The translations under genes were made by a program, and so were the position numbers. Of a DNA stretch of 64,000 nucleotides, positions 38,010-45,568 are shown piece after piece (position 1 is the first letter of the stretch; every line of letters begins with the position of its first letter). Under the pieces are notes generated by a model. It saw nothing but the letters and a program-made list of their open reading frames with translations. It searched no databases and had not been told where the DNA came from. This DNA is from Acidobacteriota bacterium (lineage in GTDB: Bacteria > Acidobacteriota > Thermoanaerobaculia > Multivoradales > Multivoraceae): positions 3,622,962-3,686,961 of the forward strand of contig WTGQ01000002.1 in the NCBI GenBank assembly GCA_011525365.1. The letters run 5' to 3'.

Positions 38010-38630
38010 CTAACCTTCCCCCCGGCCGGGCAGCACGGAACGGAAGGTGAGGCGATGAAGCGGCGTCGGGCCGAGTTCGCGCAGCGCGGCGCGATGACGT
38101 TCCGAGGCATAGCCCTTGTGGCTGGCGAAGCCAAAGCCCGGGTACTGCCGGTCGTACACCGTCATCATCCGGTCCCTGTCCGTCTTGGCGATGATCGAGG
38201 CGCAGGCGACGGCGAAGCTGAGCGAATCCGCCCGCACGAGCGGCAACGTCGGGACGGCGGCGCCGCGGACCTCGACCGTGTCGAGCGGCACGGCATCGAC
38301 CAGGGCGACCGCGGGCCGAACGGCCAGCGACCGAAGCGCCGTCCGCATCGCCCGGCGAGTCGCCTCGAGCACGTTGACGCGGTCGATCAACGCCGCGTCG
38401 CCGACGCCCGTGGCCCAGGCCACCGCCCTCTGCTTGATCGTCCGCGCCAACCGTTCCCGCTGCTTCCCGGAAAGCCGCTTGCTGTCGTCCACGCCGGGAA
38501 TCAGGCAGTCGGGACCCACGACGACAGCCGCCGCCACGACCGGACCTGCGAGACAACCACGCCCCGCTTCGTCGATCCCGGCAACGAGTTCGTAGCCGGC
38601 CGCCGCGAACTGATCTTCGAGCCCGCGCAT
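38010..38630 (-). CDS. rnhB: ribonuclease HII
   Basis: 206 residues. Removes RNA (and single ribonucleotides) from DNA. Catalytic acids in GIDEAGRGCLAGP and VDAVPLD, plus ADSLSFAVACASIIAKTDRDRMM and HKGYAS. Follows rplS by 41 bases, as in Bacillus, where rnhB follows the rpsP-rimM-trmD-rplS block. Confidence 0.96.
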   Translation of the reverse strand: MRGLEDQFAAAGYELVAGIDEAGRGCLAGPVVAAAVVVGPDCLIPGVDDSKRLSGKQRERLARTIKQRAVAWATGVGDAALIDRVNVLEATRRAMRTALRSLAVRPAVALVDAVPLDTVEVRGAAVPTLPLVRADSLSFAVACASIIAKTDRDRMMTVYDRQYPGFGFASHKGYASERHRAALRELGPTPLHRLTFRSVLPGRGEG

Positions 38631-38671
38631 CAGGCGCAGGCGGTATGTCTCGGCAAGCAGCGCCGCCGCCT

Positions 38672-39019
38672 TCAGCGGTCGCGACGCTCCTCGATACGGG
38701 CGGCGCGGCCGCGCAGCTTCCGCAGGTAGTAGAGCTTCGCCCGACGCACCTTTCCGCGGCGAACGACCTCGATCTGGCCGATCACCGGCGAATGGAGCGG
38801 GAAGATGCGCTCGACTCCGATTCCGCCTGAGACCTTGCGCACGGTGAAGGTCTCCCGGGTTCCGCTGCCCCGCCGGGCGATGACCACACCCTGGAAGATC
38901 TGGATGCGCTCCTTGGCGCCCTCGCGAACCCGGACATGGACCTTGACCGTGTCTCCGCCCCGGAAGTCCGGCAGGTCATCCCGCACGTACTCCTGCTCAA
39001 CCTGCTGTAGATCGTGCAT
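38672..39019 (-). CDS. rplS: 50S ribosomal protein bL19
   Basis: 115 residues with the bL19 pattern: [48 protein letters not shown] and [13 protein letters not shown]. Sits at the 30S/50S interface. GGAGGTGAC precedes the ATG by about six bases. Part of rpsP-khpA-rimM-trmD-rplS. Confidence 0.97.
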   Translation of the reverse strand: MHDLQQVEQEYVRDDLPDFRGGDTVKVHVRVREGAKERIQIFQGVVIARRGSGTRETFTVRKVSGGIGVERIFPLHSPVIGQIEVVRRGKVRRAKLYYLRKLRGRAARIEERRDR

Positions 39020-39066
39020 TGCGTGTCACCTCCGAGCCGCGAACCCCCGAAGCGGCAGGAGGCGGA

Positions 39067-39789
39067 TTATCGCCTGTTCGACGCCTTCGGCGCAACCTCC
39101 TGACCGCGCGCGTCGCCAGCCAGCAGGTCCGGCCGCTTGCGACGCGTCGCTTCGAGCGCCTGCTCGCGCCGCCAGACGTCGATGCGCGCATGGTCGCCCG
39201 ATCGCAGCACGTCCGGCACCTCGATTCCCTCGACGGTCCGCGGGCGGGTGTAGTGCGGGTGGTCGAGCAGACCCGAGCGGAAGCTCTCGTTCTCGACCGA
39301 CTCCGGCCGGCCGACCACACCCGGGATGTGCCGCGACACCGCCTCGATGACGGTCATCGCCGGCACCTCGCCGCCGGAGAGTACGTAGTCCCCGATCGAC
39401 AGCTCGGAGTCGACGACCAGCATCCGCACCCGTTCGTCGATCGCCTCGTAGCGTCCGCACAGGAGCACGAGCCGTTCCTCACCGGCCAGACTGCGCACCC
39501 TGACGTCGTCCAGGCGTTCACCCTGCGGCGAGAGCAGGATGCGGTGAGGCCGCGGGCCGTCGCCGGAAACCGCGCGCACGGCACGGAGCCAGGGTGGCGC
39601 GGTCATCACCATGCCGCCGCCGCCGCCGTACGGCTCGTCGTCGACGCTCCGGTGCGGATCCTCGGTGTAGTCGCGCAGGTCGTGGACGTGAACCTCGAGC
39701 AGCCCGGCGGCGATCGCCCGGCCGATCAGGCTCGCCCCCAGGAACTCCCGGAAGACGGCCGGGAAGATCGTTATGACGTCGATCCGCAT
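39067..39789 (-). CDS. trmD: tRNA (guanine-N1-)-methyltransferase TrmD
   Basis: 240 residues, SPOUT methyltransferase that makes m1G37 in tRNA to prevent +1 frameshifting. Trefoil knot motifs LLCGRYEAIDERV, SIGDYVLSGGEVPA, and GLLDHPHYTRP. The acidic residue in ENESF is Glu where many enzymes have Asp; this is probably tolerated. Overlaps rimM by 19 bases. Confidence 0.96.
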   Translation of the reverse strand: MRIDVITIFPAVFREFLGASLIGRAIAAGLLEVHVHDLRDYTEDPHRSVDDEPYGGGGGMVMTAPPWLRAVRAVSGDGPRPHRILLSPQGERLDDVRVRSLAGEERLVLLCGRYEAIDERVRMLVVDSELSIGDYVLSGGEVPAMTVIEAVSRHIPGVVGRPESVENESFRSGLLDHPHYTRPRTVEGIEVPDVLRSGDHARIDVWRREQALEATRRKRPDLLAGDARGQEVAPKASNRR

Positions 39790-40298
39790 GCCTCGAGCAG
39801 TCCCTCCGGCAGGTCGCTCACAATCAGGCCTTCGCCGATGTCGATCTCCGGCAGCAGCGCGCTGGCGAACGGAACCAGCACGGCCCCGCCGTCGCTCCCG
39901 GGCGCCGTAGCCACCTCGAGCAGGAGGCCGCCGCCGTCCTCCACCACGCTCGTGACCTCACCGAGTTCTCCGAGCCTCCGGTCGACGACGCGACAGCCGA
40001 CGAGCTGGAAGTAGTAGAAGGTACCGTCCTCGGCCGCCGGCACCTGGTCCTCCGGCACCTCGAGCAGGGCACCGCGGAGTTCCTCCGCGCCGTCGCGGTC
40101 CGCCACGTCCGCGAAGCGGACCAACTGCCTGCCGCGATGCGGCCGGCTCGACGCTACCTCCAGCCGCCGGACCCGGCCCCCGACGTCGGCGAGCAATCTG
40201 GAGCCCTTCCGGAACCTCTCGGGATTCTCGCTGTCCACGTCGACCAGCACCTCGCCCCGCAGCCCGTGCGCGCGGAGGACGGCGCCGACCGTCACCAT
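39771..40298 (-). CDS. rimM: ribosome maturation factor RimM
   Basis: 175 residues; binds ribosomal protein uS19 and helps 30S head maturation. N-terminal VTVGAVLRAHGLRGEVLV and C-terminal PRC-barrel (FYYFQLVGCRVVD). Start 40298 is chosen because AAGGAG lies five bases upstream; an in-frame ATG at 40340 has no ribosome site and adds 14 unrelated residues. Coupled to trmD by overlap. Confidence 0.94.
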   Translation of the reverse strand: MVTVGAVLRAHGLRGEVLVDVDSENPERFRKGSRLLADVGGRVRRLEVASSRPHRGRQLVRFADVADRDGAEELRGALLEVPEDQVPAAEDGTFYYFQLVGCRVVDRRLGELGEVTSVVEDGGGLLLEVATAPGSDGGAVLVPFASALLPEIDIGEGLIVSDLPEGLLEACGSTS

Positions 40299-40358
40299 CT
40301 CCGCTCCTTCGCTGCGGGTCGACTGTGGCGGCTGTTTCATCTTCGGCCGCGGCGAGGC

Positions 40359-40604
40359 CTAGTCCGGTTCGACGATCTCGACCTCGTAGTACTCGCCGGC
40401 CTCGGCGCCCCGCACTTCCAGCAGGGCCCGCAGCGACCTGACGCTACGGCCCTGGCGGCCGATCACGCGGCCGAGTTCCTCCGGCGCGACCTCGACCTGC
40501 AGGACGATCGCGTCCTCCTCCTCGATCTCCTCGACGCGGACCGCGTCCCCGCGATCCACCATCGACCGGACGACGCCGGCGAGCTGATCGGCGACCTCCG
40601 ACAT
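40359..40604 (-). CDS. khpA: KH-domain RNA-binding protein KhpA
   Basis: 81 residues, one KH fold with the GxxG loop in ELGRVIGRQGRSV. Homologs partner KhpB and bind many RNAs; usually between rpsP and rimM, as here. 14 bases after rpsP. Confidence 0.92.
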   Translation of the reverse strand: MSEVADQLAGVVRSMVDRGDAVRVEEIEEEDAIVLQVEVAPEELGRVIGRQGRSVRSLRALLEVRGAEAGEYYEVEIVEPD

Positions 40605-40618
40605 GACCGCAAGCCGCT

Positions 40619-40873
40619 CTACGAATCCGCGGCGCTCGCCGCGGCCGCCCGCCGCACCAGGCCGCGGACGGTATCCGTGAGTTGCGCCCCGCGCGCCACC
40701 CAGTGGTCGATGCGGTCCGACTTCAGCCGGATCACTGCCGGGTCCTTGCAGGGGTCGTAGTGCCCGACCTCCTCGATCACCGCCGACGTCGGCACCTTGC
40801 GGCTGTCCGACACCACCACGCGGTAGAAGGGTCTGTGGCGCGAACCCATGCGCCGGAGTCGTATCTTCACCAT
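40619..40873 (-). CDS. rpsP: 30S ribosomal protein bS16
   Basis: 84 residues opening MVKIRLRRMGSRHRPFYRVVVSDSR, the standard bS16 N-terminus; helps assemble the 30S body. Followed by khpA. The 101-base gap to ffh upstream has no clear gene and no convincing promoter. Confidence 0.97.
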   Translation of the reverse strand: MVKIRLRRMGSRHRPFYRVVVSDSRKVPTSAVIEEVGHYDPCKDPAVIRLKSDRIDHWVARGAQLTDTVRGLVRRAAAASAADS

Positions 40874-40974
40874 GTCAGGATCTTCCAGAGTTCAGGATTC
40901 TTCCGGGATGTCAGCCGCCCGCTCCACGGCAGTGCCGGGAGCCCGGGCAGCGGCGCAGTCTAGCAGCAGAAACC

Positions 40975-42288
40975 TCAAACGCCCCGGATACCCTGCATCC
41001 ACTTGCCCCGGGTGCGCTTCATCAGCTTCCGCATCTGGCGGTACTGCCGGAGCAACTGGTTCAGTTCCTGGACGGTGCGGCCGGAGCCGCGGGCGATGCG
41101 TCGCCGCCGGCTGGCGTTGAGGATCGCCGGATTGCGGCGTTCGCGGGGCGTCATCGAGTCGATCAGCGCGGTGATCGCGACCAGGCGGCCCTCGTCCACC
41201 GCGCCCGCCAGGTTCGCGCCGCGGAACTGACCGGGCAGCAGTTCGAGGAGCTGGGACAGGGGCCCCATGCGGCGAAGCTGCCGCAACTGATCGCGCAGGT
41301 CCTCGAGGGTGAACTCCTGGCGGGCGATGCGCTCGGCGAGACGCTCCGTCTCCCGGCGGTCGACGACCCGCTCGGCCTTCTCGATCAGGGACAGCACATC
41401 GCCCATGCCGAGGATGCGGGAGGCGATGCGGTCGGGCGCGAAGGGCTCCAGGTCCTCAAGCTTCTCGCCGACACCGACGAAGCGAAGCGGGACCTCGGTC
41501 ACGCCCCGCAGCGACAGGGCGGCGCCGCCCCGGGCGTCACCGTCCAGCTTGGTCATCACCGCGCCGCTGAGCGGCGCGCCCTCGGCGAAGGCGGCCGCGC
41601 TCCGCACCGCGTCCTGGCCGGTCATCGCATCGCAGACGAAGAGCGTCTCACAGGGGCCGACCCGCTCCGCCAGGGCCGTGAGTTCGGCCATCGACTCCGC
41701 GTCCACGTGCAGACGGCCCGCGGTGTCGAAGATCAACGTGTCGAAGCCGCCGTCCCGAGCCGCGGCCAGGGCACGGCTCGAGAAGGCCGGCAGATCCTCC
41801 CCGGCCGCGGGCTCGATGACCGTGGCGCCGGCCGCCGTGCCGACCTGTTTGAGCTGCTCCACCGCCGCGGCCCGCCGGAGGTCGCCGGCCGCTAGCACCG
41901 GGTTTCTGCCCTGCCCGCGGAGCCGTACCGCCAGCTTGCCGGCAGTCGTCGTCTTGCCCGAGCCCTGGAGGCCGCAGAGCAGCACCACCGCCGGCCGGCC
42001 TTCGAGCTGCAACTCCGCGCCCGGCTCCCCCAGCACCGCGATTAGCTCATCGCGAACGATCCGGATCATCTGCTGGTCGGGAGTCAGGCTGCTCAGCACC
42101 TCTTCGCCCAGCGCCAGCTCCTGGACCCGGCCGACGAAGGACCGGACGACCCGGACGTGAACGTCCGCCTCCAGCAGCGCGAGGCGGATCTGCCGCACGG
42201 CACGCCGGACGTGATCCTCCGAGATCCGCCCCTCCGAGCGCAGTGACCTGAAGACCCCCTGGAGCTTGTCCTGCAGGCCCTCGAACAT
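40975..42288 (-). CDS. ffh: signal recognition particle GTPase Ffh
   Basis: 437 residues (the in-frame sequence further upstream lies over the RND gene and is not used). N domain, G domain with LCGLQGSGKTTTAGKLA, DTAGRLHVD, and TKLDGDARGGAA, and a Met-rich M domain ending in KWMQGIRGV. The SRP RNA gene is not seen in this window. 16 bases after the RND exporter. Confidence 0.97.
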   Translation of the reverse strand: MFEGLQDKLQGVFRSLRSEGRISEDHVRRAVRQIRLALLEADVHVRVVRSFVGRVQELALGEEVLSSLTPDQQMIRIVRDELIAVLGEPGAELQLEGRPAVVLLCGLQGSGKTTTAGKLAVRLRGQGRNPVLAAGDLRRAAAVEQLKQVGTAAGATVIEPAAGEDLPAFSSRALAAARDGGFDTLIFDTAGRLHVDAESMAELTALAERVGPCETLFVCDAMTGQDAVRSAAAFAEGAPLSGAVMTKLDGDARGGAALSLRGVTEVPLRFVGVGEKLEDLEPFAPDRIASRILGMGDVLSLIEKAERVVDRRETERLAERIARQEFTLEDLRDQLRQLRRMGPLSQLLELLPGQFRGANLAGAVDEGRLVAITALIDSMTPRERRNPAILNASRRRRIARGSGRTVQELNQLLRQYRQMRKLMKRTRGKWMQGIRGV

Positions 42289-42304
42289 CAGAGGCCCCTT
42301 GCCA

Positions 42305-44884
42305 TCAGGCCCCGCGCGCCGCGCGCCGCCGCTGGCCGAGCGCGACCAGAGCCGGCAGCAGAGTGATTGAAACCAGCGCCGTGGCGGCCGCGCCGAGGAT
42401 GGCGACGATGCCCATCGAGCGCAGTCCCGGGTAGTGCGACAGCGCCAGGGAGCCGAAGCCGACGCTGGTCGACACGGCGGCCAGGACGATCGCCTTCCCC
42501 GTCTCGCCCAGGCCCGCGACCAGGCGGTCGCTTTCGAGCGCCTCCGGTCCGAAGCCGATCTCACGCCAGCGGTGCACCATGTGGACACCGTAGTCGACGC
42601 CGATGCCGATGATCATCGTCACGACGAAGACGTTGAAGAAGTTCATGTCCAGTCCGATCAGGACCATGATTCCGAGCATCCATACGACGCCGACCGACAA
42701 GGGCAGCAGGGACAGCAGGGTGCTCAGCAGCCAGCGATAGTCCAGGAAGAGCAGCAGCGCCACCAGGACGAAGCCGATGATCGAGGCGGTGACGGCGTCG
42801 ATCCGGATGCCGTTCCGGAGCCTCTCGCCCACCACGTTGACACCCGACAGCGCCGCCTGCGGGCCGAGGCCCTCGACGATCTCGGACGCCCCGGGCGGCG
42901 CGCTGCGGCGCCACTGGCCCGGCGGCGGATACAGGTAGACGACCAGCTTCGGCTCGCTCTCGTTCCGGCTCCGGTAACGCTCGAGCATGCGCTCCAGCCG
43001 GGGCTCCGAACGAAGCACCAAAGGTGTCACCTGTTCCCGGTTGCCTCCCGCGTCGGCGAGCAGCTCGATGCCCCGCCGGAAGGGTGCGGCCCGGATGCCC
43101 TCCTCCGTCGCGTACTGCTCGAAGAGGGTGTGGAGGCGCTCGCGATCGAACAACTCCCGGCGCTGGTCGAGCCAGTCGTGGGCTGTCGCCTGCCGGGCGG
43201 GTGAAGGCACCAGACTGCCGATCCCGTCGATCCCGGTGAGGACGCCGTCGTCCACGAGTTGTCGAGCTCTCTCCTCGGCCAGGTGCGACAGCTCGAGCGC
43301 CTCTTCCTCCGTGTCGCCCGAGAGCACGATCATCGTGTAGTTCAGGCCCGAACCGAAGTACTCGGCCACCTCGTCCTGGACTTCGACGCCGGGATTCCCC
43401 TGAGGCCGGAGTTCCCGGATCGCGTCCTCGAACTCCAGTCGCGGCGCGATCGCGCCCGTGGCCGCGGTGACGACCGCGCAGCAGCAGATGACGGTGACCG
43501 GCCGCTGGAAGCTCCAGCGCACCAGCCGGCGCGCGCCCAGGCCGTGGAGGACCAGCCGGGGCTGGCGCCCGGAGGGCGGCCGGTGATCCTCCCGCCAAGC
43601 CAGCATCGCCGGCAGCAGCAGGAGCACCGAGACCATGCAGAAGAGGATGCCGGTGCCGGTCAGGAGCCCCATCTGGCGAAGCCCGACGAAGTCGGTGACC
43701 AGGAACGCGTAGAAGGTGGCGGCGGTGGTGATCGCACCGGTCCAGACCGCCCGCCCCGAGGAGCCGCTCATCGCCACCAGGGCCGCTTCCAGGTCGGCGC
43801 CGCGACGCCGCTCCTCCACGTAGCGGCCGTAGGAGACGATGACGAAGTCGATCCCGAGGCCGACCAGCAACGCCGCGAAGCCACTGGTCAGGGCGTTCAG
43901 CTCTCCCAGCACGGTGCCGGCGAAACCGAAGGCGAGCACCAGGCCGAAGGCGAGCGGAATGAAGGCGTAGGCGATCAGGCCGACCCGCCGGAAGGCGAGA
44001 GCGAACAGGAGCAGGACGCCGATCAGCGACGTCGCCAGGTTCGAGATGAGCCCGCCGACGATCGTGCCCGCGTCCGAGACCGCGGTCACGTAGGTGCCGC
44101 CGAAGGCCACTTCGGGCAACGGCAGAAGTTCGCCCTCGCGGTTCTCGCCACCGAGTTCGGGCCAGCGGCTCTGGAGGTCGGCAGCCAGCTCCTCGACCGC
44201 CACGATCAGCCGGCGGCCGAACTCGACCTCCTGCGCCGGCTCGGCCGGCCGCGCGATCAGCAACGCGCGGGAGTGGTCCTGCGACAGGTAGTAGCCGGTC
44301 GTCCAGTCGACCTTCAGGCCGCCGCGGGCGAGTTCGAACTGGTCCAGGAAGACGTCGACGAGGCCCAGGGGATCGAGCAGCATCGCGTCGCGCAGGGCCA
44401 GCCCCTCGGGGGTGGCCAGCCGGCGGCTGAGTTCCCGGACCCGGAGCTCGAGGCCGTCGTCGGTCAGCCGGCCCGCCACCTCTTCGCGGGCCTCCTGGTC
44501 GAGGTAGGCGAACGCGTAGGGGAAGAGAGCCTCCGCCAGCTCCTGCAGCTCGCCGAAGTCGTAGTTGACGTACTCGATCTCCTCGAGCGCCTCCATCGAG
44601 GCGCCCAGCTCCTCCACGAACGAGAGGTATGGATCGAGCGGCACGTCCGGTGGCAGCCGGACCAGGACGAGCAGGTAGTCCAGGCTGCCGAAGTCCTCGA
44701 TCGTCGACCGGAAGGTGGTGACCACCGGATCGTCCTTCGGCAGCAGATTCAGAATCTCCGTGTCGAACCGGAGTCGCGTCGCCGACCACACGCTGAGGAC
44801 GACCAGCACCGCCGCGGCGATGAACACGGCCCGGTGGCGGCGCCGCGCGAAGGCCGCCAGCCGGGCGAGGACGGACTGGATCAT
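42305..44884 (-). CDS. MMPL/RND-family exporter
   Basis: 859 residues: two halves, each with an N-terminal membrane segment, a large periplasmic loop and five or six clustered membrane segments (about 265-400 and 690-850). The layout is like MMPL and hopanoid-associated RND proteins that move lipids. The second half has GIGVDYGVHMVHRWREIG, the first GLGIDFVIVSYGRYVEERRRG, the internal-repeat motif of this family. The substrate is unknown; the neighbouring pgsA is only suggestive of lipid transport. Confidence 0.88.
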   Translation of the reverse strand: MIQSVLARLAAFARRRHRAVFIAAAVLVVLSVWSATRLRFDTEILNLLPKDDPVVTTFRSTIEDFGSLDYLLVLVRLPPDVPLDPYLSFVEELGASMEALEEIEYVNYDFGELQELAEALFPYAFAYLDQEAREEVAGRLTDDGLELRVRELSRRLATPEGLALRDAMLLDPLGLVDVFLDQFELARGGLKVDWTTGYYLSQDHSRALLIARPAEPAQEVEFGRRLIVAVEELAADLQSRWPELGGENREGELLPLPEVAFGGTYVTAVSDAGTIVGGLISNLATSLIGVLLLFALAFRRVGLIAYAFIPLAFGLVLAFGFAGTVLGELNALTSGFAALLVGLGIDFVIVSYGRYVEERRRGADLEAALVAMSGSSGRAVWTGAITTAATFYAFLVTDFVGLRQMGLLTGTGILFCMVSVLLLLPAMLAWREDHRPPSGRQPRLVLHGLGARRLVRWSFQRPVTVICCCAVVTAATGAIAPRLEFEDAIRELRPQGNPGVEVQDEVAEYFGSGLNYTMIVLSGDTEEEALELSHLAEERARQLVDDGVLTGIDGIGSLVPSPARQATAHDWLDQRRELFDRERLHTLFEQYATEEGIRAAPFRRGIELLADAGGNREQVTPLVLRSEPRLERMLERYRSRNESEPKLVVYLYPPPGQWRRSAPPGASEIVEGLGPQAALSGVNVVGERLRNGIRIDAVTASIIGFVLVALLLFLDYRWLLSTLLSLLPLSVGVVWMLGIMVLIGLDMNFFNVFVVTMIIGIGVDYGVHMVHRWREIGFGPEALESDRLVAGLGETGKAIVLAAVSTSVGFGSLALSHYPGLRSMGIVAILGAAATALVSITLLPALVALGQRRRAARGA

Positions 44885-44939
44885 GGCCGCCGTCCCGCGC
44901 CGGCGGGAGCGAGCGCCGGCGAGGCCGGGGAGCGCACGG

Positions 44940-45557
44940 TCATTGCTCCGGGGATGCCGCCCCGAACGCTTCGAGCACCCGCCGGCCGTTGCGCACGAAG
45001 TACTCGATGCCCGAGTAGAGCGTCGCGGCCAGCGCCACCCACAGTGACAGCGGCGCGAGCAGGTCGAAGGACCCCAGCTTCTGGGAGATGATGAGCAGCG
45101 AGATCGCCACGATCTGCGTCGTCGTCTTCACCTTGCCGGCGAAGCTCGCGGCCAGGACCACGCTCTGAGCCGCGGCGAGCGAGCGCAGCGACGAGACCGC
45201 GAACTCGCGCGCGATGACGACGACCACCATCCAGGCATCGACCAGCTCGAGGCCGACCAGGGAGATGAAGGCGGCCGACGTCAGGATCTTGTCCGCCGCC
45301 GGGTCGAGCAGCTTGCCAAGCGCCGTCACCTCCTTGCGGCGCCGCGCGAGAAAGCCGTCGAGGAAGTCGGTCAGCGAGGCGACCAGGAACAGGCCGAGGC
45401 CGTAGAACTCCCAGCCGTCCACCTGAGTCAACAGAACCGCTACCAGCAGCGGGACGATCAGGATCCGGCTGAGCGTCAGTGCGTTCGGAAGGTTGAGCCC
45501 CGCTCGCAGCAGGGCAGCCGTCGCGAGCTGCTGGCGGTCCGCTTCCCGCTCCGTCAC
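44940..45557 (-). CDS. pgsA: CDP-diacylglycerol-glycerol-3-phosphate 3-phosphatidyltransferase
   Basis: 205 residues, several membrane segments. The CDP-alcohol phosphotransferase motif (D-x2-D-G-x2-A-R-x8-G-x3-D-x3-D) runs from TDFLDGFLARR to LLDPAADK. Makes phosphatidylglycerophosphate. GTG 45557 is chosen over an earlier TTG at 45572 because AGGGGAG lies about five bases upstream. Downstream of alaS in the same run. Could be a related phosphatidyltransferase, but the length and order favour PgsA. Confidence 0.9.
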   Translation of the reverse strand: MTEREADRQQLATAALLRAGLNLPNALTLSRILIVPLLVAVLLTQVDGWEFYGLGLFLVASLTDFLDGFLARRRKEVTALGKLLDPAADKILTSAAFISLVGLELVDAWMVVVVIAREFAVSSLRSLAAAQSVVLAASFAGKVKTTTQIVAISLLIISQKLGSFDLLAPLSLWVALAATLYSGIEYFVRNGRRVLEAFGAASPEQ

Positions 45558-45568
45558 GCGTTCTCCCC

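Noticed and set aside
40874..40974. A hidden RNA gene or attenuator between ffh and rpsP
   Set aside because: The gap contains a CCGGG/CCCGG palindrome with a two-base loop and no clear fold; ffh's own SRP RNA is not recognisable there.
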